A stretch of 39,951 nucleotides of DNA from an uncultured Myxococcales bacterium. Its GTDB lineage: Bacteria; Myxococcota_A; UBA9042. Below are positions 8,824 to 17,004 of the stretch, piece after piece (position 1 is the first letter of the stretch; each line of letters starts with the position of its first letter). A model generated the notes under the pieces. The model saw only the letters and a list, made by a program, of their open reading frames with translations. It was not told where the DNA came from and did not search any database. The position numbers and the translations under genes are program-made. Where the stretch lies: contig CAISBR010000234.1 of NCBI GenBank assembly GCA_903883645.1, forward strand, positions 1-39,951. Reading direction: 5' to 3'.

Positions 8824-9759
8824 ATGGCGGCAAACGCGTTCAAAATCCTTGCGTTCTTGCTGTTCAGCATAGCCTGTTCGCGAGAGCCCGCGCTGCAGAC
8901 CCCCCCGCCGGCGCAGCTGCCCGAAGCCAATGATCTGCGCCAGCGCACGGCCGCAGTCAGCTTGCGCTTTGAAAACGGACCGATCGAATGGCAGGACCCG
9001 GCCGCCGGTAGTGATCGCCTCAGCGTGGCGGCGGTGTTTGCCGACGTCGACCGGCGCGATCTCGACCTGTTGGGCACCCTAGTTGGCCAGCCGGGCAACG
9101 TCAGCACGCAAGTCGGTCTCGATACGTGCGTGCGCCAATCTGAGGCGAATCGACCCCTTGGCGCGGCAAGTTCGACCCGGCCGCACAGCTGGATGCAGCT
9201 TTTAGATGTGGGCAACCTCGAGCTGCGGGCTGGCGCCAAGCGCGAGCCGTTGCGGGTGCAGCTGGTGCCGCAGGTCATCGAGTCGGCGCGCGGCGTGCGC
9301 TATGATCTGGCGATCGATCAGGCACGTACGTGGCTACAGGCCGGCGCGCTGAGCTTGCACGGCACCGGTGGCGACGGCGTGGCGGCGTTTCATGCCAGCG
9401 TCGCGGTGCCCCGGCCGGTGCGGATCAGCCATGTCGGCCAAGTGGCAGTGCGGCAAGGGCTTGTCGAGGGTGTGGGGCGCGACGAGACGCTACTGCTGCG
9501 CTGGGGTTCGATCGATGGAACCGCCGAGCTCGAGCTGCTGGTGGGTAGCGACGAGCCGGGCACGCTCAGCTGGCTGCGCTGCAACCTGCGCGACGACGGC
9601 GAATTCGCCGTGCCGCCGGCGCTGACCGAGCAACTGCCTGCGCGATCGCCACAGCGCCCATGGCTGGTGGGGCTGGTGCGGCGAGTCCGCGTTGAAGTGC
9701 CTGGGTTTGCCGGTAAGTTACTGTCGCTCGAACTGGCTGATCGCGTGCGGCTCCAGTAG
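8824..9759 (+). CDS. Hypothetical lipoprotein
   Basis: 311 residues from ATG 8824. The N-terminus, MAANAFKILAFLLFSIACSR, is a short signal peptide ending in Cys. The lipobox (S-I-A-C) is a poor match at -3, so lipidation is likely but not certain. The mature part is soluble, rich in beta-forming and charged residues, with no motif I recognise. The frame extends upstream to 8650, but that stretch overlaps rsmD on the other strand and looks non-coding. The Shine-Dalgarno sequence is weak (GGCGGG). It is divergent from rsmD and converges on the J-domain gene three bases away. Function unknown. Confidence 0.7.
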   Translation: MAANAFKILAFLLFSIACSREPALQTPPPAQLPEANDLRQRTAAVSLRFENGPIEWQDPAAGSDRLSVAAVFADVDRRDLDLLGTLVGQPGNVSTQVGLDTCVRQSEANRPLGAASSTRPHSWMQLLDVGNLELRAGAKREPLRVQLVPQVIESARGVRYDLAIDQARTWLQAGALSLHGTGGDGVAAFHASVAVPRPVRISHVGQVAVRQGLVEGVGRDETLLLRWGSIDGTAELELLVGSDEPGTLSWLRCNLRDDGEFAVPPALTEQLPARSPQRPWLVGLVRRVRVEVPGFAGKLLSLELADRVRLQ

Positions 9760-9762
9760 CGC

Positions 9763-10683
9763 CTAGCCCTTCTTGGGGCCAAACAGCTTCTCTAAGAACG
9801 AAGGCTCTTTCTTCAGAGGCACTTTCGGCGGCATGGGCACAGCGGCCGAGCTGGTGCGGCTAGCGCGCCGAACGCTGACCGCCTCGAGCCGCCCGGTGGG
9901 CGCCGCTGTACCCGACTTGCGCCGTTCGATCAGCAACTTCTCGCGCTGGGCATCGATGTGGCGCGGGTCTAGGGCCAAGCAGGCTTCAACATGCTTCGAC
10001 GCCTCGCGCATGTCACCGTGCATCTTGTTCCACACGGCGAGATAGTAGTGCGATTGTGCCACTGATGCTGATTTATCTTTACTATCAACAACTTCCATCC
10101 ACAGATCGCGCGATCGACTGATACGGTCGGCTTCGGCATTGGTGGTGTTGTTGAACACCGCCCAGCCGAGACCGACCTTGGCCTCAAGCAGTTCGCTGCC
10201 CGTCAGAGCGCGCGAAGCCAAGCTGAGGCCGTCTTGGGCGACCTGCCAATCGCGCCGTTGCAGGGCGAGGCGACCGCGCGCGAGGTAGACCTTCGCCGTA
10301 TCGGGCGAGATCTTCACCTGCAGGCGAGTGCTCGACGACATGGACTGGGGCATCGGCGCGGTCATCGCCTCGACGAGCTTGGCCGTCTTGGCCGACTCGA
10401 GCGTCTGCAGGTAGGCGGCGCGCTTGTTCGCATCGCTGAGCATCGCGTGGGCGACGGTGATGGCCTGAAACGCCCGGGTCGCGTCGGCGCGCAGCTTGGG
10501 ATTGACCAAAAACACCGGTAAATCGGGGTGCACCACCTTGGCCAGGCGAAAGTAGGCGTCGCGCACATCGCCCGCCGTAGCTTCGCGGGTAATCAGCAGC
10601 ACGGTAAAGTGGTCACCCTCGGCCGCGATCGCGCTGAGAATGGACTGCAAGGCAGATTGGGAATCAAGCGTGGGCGTGCTCAT
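9763..10683 (-). CDS. J-domain protein with TPR-like region
   Basis: 306 residues. Residues about 23-92 form a DnaJ-type J domain: a helix II with RDAYFRLAKVV, the diagnostic HPD at 52-54, an insertion, then FQAITVAHAMLSDANKRAAY matching helices III-IV. The HPD loop stimulates the ATPase of DnaK-type chaperones. The remainder (about 135-255) has TPR-like helical pairs (for example VYLARGRLALQRRDWQVAQDGL and YYLAVWNKMHGDMREASKHVEACLALDP). There is no Cys-rich zinc domain or classical DnaJ C-terminal domain, so this is a class C J protein. No clear Shine-Dalgarno sequence precedes the ATG. It is the last gene of the minus-strand glg-linked run. Confidence 0.8.
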   Translation of the reverse strand: MSTPTLDSQSALQSILSAIAAEGDHFTVLLITREATAGDVRDAYFRLAKVVHPDLPVFLVNPKLRADATRAFQAITVAHAMLSDANKRAAYLQTLESAKTAKLVEAMTAPMPQSMSSSTRLQVKISPDTAKVYLARGRLALQRRDWQVAQDGLSLASRALTGSELLEAKVGLGWAVFNNTTNAEADRISRSRDLWMEVVDSKDKSASVAQSHYYLAVWNKMHGDMREASKHVEACLALDPRHIDAQREKLLIERRKSGTAAPTGRLEAVSVRRASRTSSAAVPMPPKVPLKKEPSFLEKLFGPKKG

Positions 10684-10715
10684 GGGGTCGGCGAGCCTTC
10701 GTCACGTGAGGGGTG

Positions 10716-10741
10716 TACTGCGGTCCAGTGCAACCGCAGTA
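10716..10741. other. Hairpin between lipoprotein and J-domain genes
   Basis: A perfect 9-bp inverted repeat, TACTGCGGT / ACCGCAGTA, with an 8-base loop lies in the 115-bp gap between the PQQ-like lipoprotein stop and the J-domain gene start, both on the minus strand. No T-run follows on either strand, so a Rho-independent terminator is not well supported; a protein-binding site or processing hairpin is equally possible. Confidence 0.5.
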
Positions 10742-10798
10742 ACTGTTTGAGCGTAGGGCATCGCCGGTACAGACGCAACGGCTTTTGCGGGGGAGTCC

Positions 10799-12154
10799 TT
10801 ACGGCCGCGGCGCGGCCCCGCACTGGCCCTTGGTGCACACCGCGCCGGGGCCACACGGGCTGCCGTCGCTGGCGGGGATTTCTGCGCAGTCGCGGCCGGT
10901 TTGCCACGTCGCGGTGCAGTGCGACTCCTTGCAGTCGCCGCTATGCAATGAGCCGAGGTCAAAGCGAAGTCGCGAGAGCAGCAGCTGATCGCCGCCCTTG
11001 CCGCCGGTCCACACGTTCGAGATGGACCACACCTCGTTGGCGCCGCCGCGGGCCAGAGCCAGAGGCATCTCGATGCCGAGCCAGGGCGCCCGGTAGCGAC
11101 TTTGCAGGCGCCCGCCCCAACATTCGAGCCACAGGCCGCCGTCGCGGGCTTGGCCCAGCGCCAGCCAGTCGGCGTCGCCAGCAACTACAGCCTCAGGGGC
11201 CGCCCGTGGCACCAATGTCGATTCGCCAACGACGCCGTTGGCATCAATGCGCAGCAAAGTCCACGGTTCGTTGCGATCGCCCGGGTGTAGGCCGGCAGTT
11301 AAGATCGCCACTCCGCCTAGCGCGGTGGTAATCCCTAGCAGTTCGGCCGCCCGCGGCAGATGGCGCTGCTCTACCTCGCGCTGCCACAGCACCTTGCCAT
11401 CGGCGGCGGCGAGTCGGGCCAGCCACCAACCAGCGCGACCACCGGCCGCCGGTCGGCCTAGTAACACCGCGTCGCCGCGCAAGATTCCGACCGCAGCGGT
11501 CACAGGTGTCGGCAGCGCCACCGCCACCTCCCACACCGAACCGCCCTCGCCGTGAAGCCGCGCCACCCGAGCCCCAGCGGGCTGCTGCAGCACCACAAGC
11601 GCGGCGCCATCGGTCTGCCCCACCAGACCCGCCAGCGGCATGGGTAGCCGCCGCGCCTGGGCTTGGCCGTCGGCCTGCCAATGGCCCAGCAGCGCACCGC
11701 CGCGCTCGCCGGCCCACAGGGCGTTGCCCGCTTGCACCGCCAGCATCGGGCCGGTAGCCACCAGGGCTGTGGCAGGCTCGACCGCCGCGGTGGTCTGCCA
11801 AATTGGCCGGCCAATGGCATCAAATGCCGCGCCGCGCAGGCGGTCTTGCGTCTCGCGCTGCACCACGACGACGCGCTCTTGGCCGGCGACCAGGGCGATG
11901 GGGCGGTCGGCTGCAAACTCGGCGAGCCAGCGGCGCAGCAGCGGGCCCGCTTGGGGCTCGGTGGCGCTGCTGGGCAGGTTGGCTGGCGCGTCGCTGGCCG
12001 TCGCTGCATGGGGCAAGGTTGTTGCCGCGGCAGTTCTAGGGCTGCCGGCGGGGGCCTTGGCTTGTGGGGCTGCCTGACGCCCACAGCCCAGCAGCGCGGC
12101 GAGCGTTAGGCCGATCCATAACGGCAAACGACTTGTACTATTCAAGCGTTGCAT
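10799..12154 (-). CDS. Lipoprotein with PQQ-like beta-propeller repeats
   Basis: 451 residues. The signal peptide ends LTLAALLGCG, with a canonical lipobox LLGC, so outer-membrane or periplasmic lipidation is well supported. A low-complexity Ala/Pro linker follows. The body has repeated strands with Trp and Gly-Asp/Gly-Lys turns (GRPIWQTT, ALWAGERGGALLGHW, DGKVLWQREV), the pattern of PQQ-like or WD-type propellers. The C-terminus holds six Cys in about 45 residues (GDC, SHC, RDC, SPC, AVC, GQC), probably disulfide-bonded. The ATG has GAGGA seven bases upstream and lies four bases after the glgA stop, so it is probably co-transcribed with glgC-glgA. Function unknown. Confidence 0.75.
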   Translation of the reverse strand: MQRLNSTSRLPLWIGLTLAALLGCGRQAAPQAKAPAGSPRTAAATTLPHAATASDAPANLPSSATEPQAGPLLRRWLAEFAADRPIALVAGQERVVVVQRETQDRLRGAAFDAIGRPIWQTTAAVEPATALVATGPMLAVQAGNALWAGERGGALLGHWQADGQAQARRLPMPLAGLVGQTDGAALVVLQQPAGARVARLHGEGGSVWEVAVALPTPVTAAVGILRGDAVLLGRPAAGGRAGWWLARLAAADGKVLWQREVEQRHLPRAAELLGITTALGGVAILTAGLHPGDRNEPWTLLRIDANGVVGESTLVPRAAPEAVVAGDADWLALGQARDGGLWLECWGGRLQSRYRAPWLGIEMPLALARGGANEVWSISNVWTGGKGGDQLLLSRLRFDLGSLHSGDCKESHCTATWQTGRDCAEIPASDGSPCGPGAVCTKGQCGAAPRP

Positions 12155-12158
12155 ACTG

Positions 12159-13721
12159 TTATCCTCGCCGGTGAGCGCCGCGACGCACCCGCCCGAGCGC
12201 CCTACCGTAGACTGCCAAGTAGCGGTCTGCCGAGCGATCCCACGAAAAATCGGTATTCATTCCGGTGCGCATCAGCTGCCGCCACACTTGCGGCTGGCTG
12301 TAGTACACATCGAGCGCGCGATCGACGGCCCACTGCAGACCTTGCAACGTATCATGATCATAGGTAAAGCCCGTGGCCGTACCCTCAGCAATCGTTCGCG
12401 GCGTCGCCGGCACCACCGTGTCGTACAGACCACCCACCGCTCGCACAATCGGCACCGTGCCGTAGCGCATGCCATACATTTGCGTAAGTCCGCACGGCTC
12501 ATAGCGACTTGGCATAAGCACCGCGTCCGCGCCGGCTTGCAGCACATGGGCCAGGTCGGGCTCAAACCCGATGCGCACCCGCACGTGGTTATGAAATTGA
12601 TTCTCAAGTTGCTGAAAGCGGTCTTGCAGCGCCGCATCGCCCTTGCCCAGCAGGACCAGCCGCACCGAGCGCGAGGCTAGGTAAGGAACCAGATCTGCTA
12701 GCAAATCTAACCCCTTCTGCGCCGACAGCCGCGACACGATGCCGAACACCGGATGGTTGTCGTCGGGGTCCATGCGCGCCATACGCAGCAAGGCCTGCCG
12801 GCACGCCGCCTTGCCCGACAGGTCGCTTGCGTCGTAGCCCTTAGCTAAGTACGTGTCACTGCTCGGGTTCCAGATGTCGGTGTCGATGCCGTTCAAGATG
12901 CCGTACAGGCGATTGCCATGGGTTCGCAGCACGCCGTCCATGCGCTCGCCGTAGGCCTCTGTGCGAATTTCTGAGGCATAGCGTGGGCTTACCGTGGTTA
13001 TGGCGTCGGCCGTGGCGATGCCGCCCTTTAGCCAATTCATGGCGCCGTAGTATTCCAAGATTTCGGGTCGAAGCAGCTCGGGGCCCAGGCCGATGGTTGG
13101 CAGCTCGCTCGCGGCAAAAGTGCCCTGGTAAGCCAGGTTATGAATCGTCAGCACCGACGCCGTGTTGGGCAGCAGCCGCCGGTACGGGCCCGCCAGATAC
13201 ACCGGCAGCAGCGACGCGTGCCAGTCGTGGGCGTGAACAATGTCGGGGTGGCCGCCCAGCAGCCGGTGCGCCGTATTCAGCACCGCTCGGGCAAAGGTCG
13301 AAAATCGTGCGGCATCGTCGCGGTGACCGTATACGCCATCGCGCTCAAAAAGAACTGGGCAATCAACGGCATAGGTGCGCAACCGCCCACGTTGCGAGGG
13401 CCCAGCGCTGTCGCCCTCGTCGCTATGACTCCAGGCGGGGTGCTCCAGCGGTTCGCCGCGCGCCACGATGCGAAAGATCTGGCTGTCGAGCCGATGCCCG
13501 CCGACCCACACCTGCGACACCACGCCCGTGTCGACTAACCGGGCGCCCTTGCTAGCAATTGTGGTGCGCACCGCGGCATAAAGCGGCACGTACACAGCCA
13601 CATCGCAACCGCGGTGGGCCAGGGCTTTGGGCAGCGCTGCGGCGACTTCGCCCAGTCCACCTGTCGAGATCCACGGCGTAACTTCCGCCGCGGCAAAGGC
13701 CACGCGCAATGGACCGACCAT
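12159..13721 (-). CDS. glgA: Glycogen synthase (ADP-glucose type)
   Basis: GlgA extends alpha-1,4-glucan chains from ADP-glucose in glycogen synthesis. The 520-residue protein is full length for a GT5 enzyme and shows HAHDWHASLLPVYL, VLTIHNLAYQG, TTVSPRYASEI, NGIDTDIWNP, IVSRLSAQKGLDLL and the C-terminal PSRYEPCGLTQMYGMRYGTVP. Start: GGAG six bases before ATG 13721. Odd point: the N-terminal nucleotide-binding motif, usually KxGGLGDV, reads STGGLGEV here, with Ser19 in place of the conserved Lys. It lies 93 bp downstream of glgC on the same strand, the classic pairing of the two enzymes. Confidence 0.95.
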   Translation of the reverse strand: MVGPLRVAFAAAEVTPWISTGGLGEVAAALPKALAHRGCDVAVYVPLYAAVRTTIASKGARLVDTGVVSQVWVGGHRLDSQIFRIVARGEPLEHPAWSHSDEGDSAGPSQRGRLRTYAVDCPVLFERDGVYGHRDDAARFSTFARAVLNTAHRLLGGHPDIVHAHDWHASLLPVYLAGPYRRLLPNTASVLTIHNLAYQGTFAASELPTIGLGPELLRPEILEYYGAMNWLKGGIATADAITTVSPRYASEIRTEAYGERMDGVLRTHGNRLYGILNGIDTDIWNPSSDTYLAKGYDASDLSGKAACRQALLRMARMDPDDNHPVFGIVSRLSAQKGLDLLADLVPYLASRSVRLVLLGKGDAALQDRFQQLENQFHNHVRVRIGFEPDLAHVLQAGADAVLMPSRYEPCGLTQMYGMRYGTVPIVRAVGGLYDTVVPATPRTIAEGTATGFTYDHDTLQGLQWAVDRALDVYYSQPQVWRQLMRTGMNTDFSWDRSADRYLAVYGRALGRVRRGAHRRG

Positions 13722-13814
13722 GTTCCACTCCCACCCGCAAATCGGCTCGGCCTGGCGAGCTACCCCAGCATCCGAAATTATCTTTGAATTAAGCTGAATT
13801 ACTAGGTCTTGCCG

Positions 13815-15200
13815 CTAGCTGCCGTTGCCGCGGATCGGGTCATTCGAGTGCCGTTGCGTGACCACGATGCGGTCGGCAAAGGCCTTGTACGCCTCTGACG
13901 TAGCGCCGTCTTGTTCGAGCATCGCCGCCATGTCGAGCGCGATCTCGATCGGCCCTTCTTTGGGCACGTACGTCCCCTTGGGCAACACCACGATTCCCTT
14001 GGGCGAAATAAACGGAAACCGCAGCGCATCCGCTTCTTTGTCGTAGCCGATCGTGACGCCCTCGGCGATGACGACGTTGGTGTCGGCGAGCACGTTCTTG
14101 AGCCAGCAGTGGCGGCCGACCCGGTCGCGGCTGCACAACACGCTGTTCTCGATGCTAGCGAAGCGGTGGAAATAGCAGTCAACACCGGCAATTACGCCCA
14201 CTAGCATCGCGCCCGACACGATCGTGCCTTCGCACACCAGCGAGTCGACCACTTGCCCAAACTCGCGCTGCTTGCCGGCCAGCACAAACTTGGCGGGCGG
14301 CAGCTGGTACGGCATCGAGCGGATCGGCCACTTGCGGTTGTACAGGTTAAAACTAGGCACCACTGCTCGCAAATCCATGTTCGCGTCAAAGTAGCTGTCG
14401 AGCGTGCCCACGTCGCGCCAATACGGCTTGGCGTCCGCCGCCTCGCCCGGCACCACGTTGGTGGCAAAGTCGTAGATAAACACCCGCGCGCCCTCGCGGA
14501 CCATGCGCGGGATGATGTCCTTGCCAAAATCATGACTACTATCGTGCAGCTCCGCGTCGCGCACCAGCACATCCTCGAGCACTTTGCGCTTGAAGAAGTA
14601 GTTGCCCATCGACACCAAGCACTGCTCGGGATTGCCCGGGATGGTCGCAGCCTCCTCGGGACTCGGCTTTTCTTGGAATCCGGTGATGCAACCCTGGGTA
14701 TCGACCTGGATCACGCCAAAGTGCCGCGCCTCGGCCTTGGGCACCGGAAATGCGGCGATGGTCAGGTCGGCGTCGATGGCGACGTGGTGCGCCTCCATCT
14801 GGTCCACGGCAAACTTGTAGATGTGGTCGCCGCCAAACACCGCCACATGATCGGCATGATCATCGTGAATAAGATTGAGGTTTTGATAGATCGCGTCGGC
14901 TGTGCCTTCGTACCAGTGCTCACCGCGGCGCATCTGCGCGGGCACCGGCTCCACAAACTGGTCCGACAGCGTGCCGCCCAAATTCCAGGTGTGATTCAGG
15001 TGGCGAATCAGCGAGCTCGCCATGTACTGCGTCAGCACGTGGATGCGGTAATAGCCTGAATTGATAAAGTTCGACAGTACGAAGTCGATGATGCGGTAAC
15101 GGCCGCCGAACGGCACGGCGGGCTTGGCGCGGTGCGAGGTTAGGGGGGCCAGCCGGGAGCCTTTGCCGCCGGCCATGATCATGGCGAGTGTACGGGCCAT
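13815..15200 (-). CDS. glgC: Glucose-1-phosphate adenylyltransferase
   Basis: GlgC makes ADP-glucose from ATP and glucose-1-phosphate, the committed and usually allosterically controlled step of bacterial glycogen synthesis. The 461-residue protein has the pyrophosphorylase signature LAMIMAGGKGSRLAPLTSHR near the start, AKPAVPFGGRYRIIDFVLSN, WYEGTADAIYQNL, FGGDHIYK, the sugar-phosphate region GFQEKP, YWRDVGTLDSY, and a C-terminal left-handed beta-helix region (SGAMLVGVIAGVDCYFHRFASIENSVL). I used ATG 15200, with GGAGG four bases upstream, rather than the ATG 15 codons earlier. First gene of glgC-glgA. Confidence 0.96.
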   Translation of the reverse strand: MARTLAMIMAGGKGSRLAPLTSHRAKPAVPFGGRYRIIDFVLSNFINSGYYRIHVLTQYMASSLIRHLNHTWNLGGTLSDQFVEPVPAQMRRGEHWYEGTADAIYQNLNLIHDDHADHVAVFGGDHIYKFAVDQMEAHHVAIDADLTIAAFPVPKAEARHFGVIQVDTQGCITGFQEKPSPEEAATIPGNPEQCLVSMGNYFFKRKVLEDVLVRDAELHDSSHDFGKDIIPRMVREGARVFIYDFATNVVPGEAADAKPYWRDVGTLDSYFDANMDLRAVVPSFNLYNRKWPIRSMPYQLPPAKFVLAGKQREFGQVVDSLVCEGTIVSGAMLVGVIAGVDCYFHRFASIENSVLCSRDRVGRHCWLKNVLADTNVVIAEGVTIGYDKEADALRFPFISPKGIVVLPKGTYVPKEGPIEIALDMAAMLEQDGATSEAYKAFADRIVVTQRHSNDPIRGNGS

Positions 15201-15216
15201 GGGTCCTCCGTGGTCG

Positions 15217-15238
15217 TGCGGCCAGAATCGGGGCCGCA
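15217..15238 (-). promoter_or_regulatory. Hairpin in the glgC leader
   Basis: TGCGGCC / GGCCGCA with an 8-base loop, 16 bases upstream of the glgC ATG and next to its GGAGG. As RNA it would fold directly before the ribosome site and could affect initiation. A short GC-rich inverted repeat can arise by chance, so only the structure is certain. Confidence 0.3.
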
Positions 15239-15280
15239 TGGGCAAGCATCATCGCCTCAAGCAGCGGCGAAGTCGATAGC

Positions 15281-15309
15281 TTGAGACCCGTTCGCTGCGT
15301 TGCTAGTAT
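15281..15309 (+). promoter_or_regulatory. Sigma-70-type promoter for the Cys-rich lipoprotein gene
   Basis: TTGAGA at 15281-15286 and TAGTAT at 15304-15309 are separated by 17 bases, close to the TTGACA/TATAAT consensus at ideal spacing. The -10 ends 36 bases before the ATG at 15346. The region is AT-richer than its surroundings. No operator-like repeat is seen. Confidence 0.5.
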
Positions 15310-15345
15310 TAGCTTCGCGACCGCGCGGGACGCAAAGGATTTTTG

Positions 15346-16212
15346 ATGAGAAGCCTGTCTACACTCGCCTTATGGGGCGTCGCGATCGCTTTGGCCGCGT
15401 GCGGTTCTGCAGCGTCGACCGCCAGCTTGGCTGTAACCGCCACCGGCGACACCGGCTTGCTTGCCGACAGCTTGGCCAGCAGCGACACCACCCAAGCGAG
15501 CGACATCAGCGGCAGCGACGCCAAGGGTAGCGACCTCGCGACCACCGATGCCGTCAAAAGCGACGCCAAGGCCGACAGCAACGCCGATACTGCGACCGAT
15601 AGCGGCCCAGAAGTCACTGTGCCCAACACGGTTTGCGGCGACTCGTTCTGCGGCGAGGGCGAAGACTGCCTGAGCTGCGCCTACGACTGCGGCGAGTGCA
15701 CGGCCAAGTGTGGCGACAGCCAGTGCGGCGGCGGCGAGACCTGCAGCACCTGCCCCAGCGACTGCGGACAGTGCCCAAACACTTGCGGCAACGGCACTTG
15801 CGAGCCCAGCGAGAGCTGCGTCAGCTGCGTGGCCGACTGCGGCCAGTGCCCCGGCAACTGCGGCGACGGCACCTGCAACCCCGGCGAAGACTGCGCCGCC
15901 TGCCCCAGCGACTGCGGCAAGTGCAGCAACACCCCGTGCGACCCGTTTGGCTCCAAAGGCTGCAAAGCCAATGAACAATGCTACCCGTACACCGGCAGCG
16001 GCCTCGTGTGCCTGGGCACCGGCAGCAAGGGCGTCGGCGTGGCCTGCAGCTACCTGATCGACTGCGCCAAGGGCTTGGTCTGCGTCAACAGCGCGTGCAC
16101 GCAAATCTGCGACATGACGGGCAAATCGGGCTGGGGCTGCCCCGGCGGCAAGCAGTGTGTGCAGCTGGGCCAGCAGGGCAGCGACGGCGCCGCAGTAGGC
16201 TCCTGCTTGTAA
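15346..16212 (+). CDS. Lipoprotein with CGDGxC-type Cys-rich repeats
   Basis: 288 residues. The signal peptide MRSLSTLALWGVAIALAACG has lipobox LAAC. A Ser/Asp/Thr/Ala-rich linker (about 24-90) follows, a typical surface spacer. Four tandem Cys-rich units of roughly 20-25 residues then follow the pattern C-G-(D/N)-x-x-C-x-x-x-E-x-C-x-x-C-x-x-D-C-G-x-C, a type common in myxobacterial surface proteins. The final 85 residues hold further Cys (CDPFG, CKANEQCYPY, CLGTG, CSYLIDCAKGLVC). ATG 15346 is preferred to the TTG one codon before it, with AAAGGA at good spacing. It is probably a disulfide-rich surface protein; its ligand is unknown. Confidence 0.8.
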   Translation: MRSLSTLALWGVAIALAACGSAASTASLAVTATGDTGLLADSLASSDTTQASDISGSDAKGSDLATTDAVKSDAKADSNADTATDSGPEVTVPNTVCGDSFCGEGEDCLSCAYDCGECTAKCGDSQCGGGETCSTCPSDCGQCPNTCGNGTCEPSESCVSCVADCGQCPGNCGDGTCNPGEDCAACPSDCGKCSNTPCDPFGSKGCKANEQCYPYTGSGLVCLGTGSKGVGVACSYLIDCAKGLVCVNSACTQICDMTGKSGWGCPGGKQCVQLGQQGSDGAAVGSCL

Positions 16213-16217
16213 AACAG

Positions 16218-16886
16218 TTACTTACTAGCCTTGTCGCGGGCGATGTGGGCGCTAAAACCGCTGGCCAGCCAGTCGGGCCGCTCGAGCGCAATCGCCTGGC
16301 CCGTTGTGCCAAAAGCCTTGCCGCCAAGCCGAGATAGCGGGTCTAGGGCCAGCGGATCGACGCCGCCCAGGGTCTCGCTCCACAGCGCATCGTCGACGTG
16401 AAAGCACACGATCTCGCCGATGACGAGCGCCTGCATCGCCGGCTTGCCCAGCCACACGAGCTGATCGAGCTTGCACTCGAGCTGCACCTTGCAGCTGGCC
16501 ACCCGCGGCGGCTTGATATAAACACTAGGCAGCGTAGGCAGTTGCATGGCCTCTAACTCCGACGTACCCGGCGGCAGCTCGGTGGCACTTTGGTTGACCG
16601 CCTCGGCATGGATCACACTGGGGATATTGACGACAAATTCGCCCGTGGCCTGGATATTCGCAAGCGTATCCTTGGGTTGCATCGCACCATCGACACGCCG
16701 CTGCCCCACCGACAGACATAGCAGCGGCGGCCGGCTCGCCACGCCCGTAAAGAACGAGAACGGCGCCAGGTTGCTGCGACCTTGGGCATCGAGCGTCGTT
16801 ACCCAGGCGATCGGTCGCGGCACAATGGTCGAAATCAGCAGAGCGTAAGCGTCTTTCGGCGAGATCGTGGCAGAGTCAAAGCGCAT
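16218..16886 (-). CDS. Flavin reductase-like (flavoredoxin family) protein
   Basis: 222 residues. The N-terminal half matches the FMN-binding split-barrel of flavin reductase/flavoredoxin proteins: IVPRPIAWVTTLDAQGRSNLAPFSFFTGVASRPPLL, then a FVVNIPS segment and VQLECKLDQL. These proteins bind FMN and reduce flavin with NAD(P)H or act as electron carriers; the substrate cannot be read from the sequence. ATG 16886 has AAGGA five bases upstream and gives the standard family N-terminus; the 26-residue upstream extension was rejected. It is divergent from lpdA (118 bp gap) and converges on the Cys-rich lipoprotein gene with five bases between stops. Confidence 0.85.
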   Translation of the reverse strand: MRFDSATISPKDAYALLISTIVPRPIAWVTTLDAQGRSNLAPFSFFTGVASRPPLLCLSVGQRRVDGAMQPKDTLANIQATGEFVVNIPSVIHAEAVNQSATELPPGTSELEAMQLPTLPSVYIKPPRVASCKVQLECKLDQLVWLGKPAMQALVIGEIVCFHVDDALWSETLGGVDPLALDPLSRLGGKAFGTTGQAIALERPDWLASGFSAHIARDKASK

Positions 16887-17004
16887 GGCGGTCCTTGGGC
16901 CCGGCTTGGGCTCCGCAAGCTTACCTTGCCCGCGCTTGACCGGCGACGGCGGCCGGCGGACCATGCGCCACGTGGCCGTGCTCGCCTATGGCCCAGGAGT
17001 CGCA

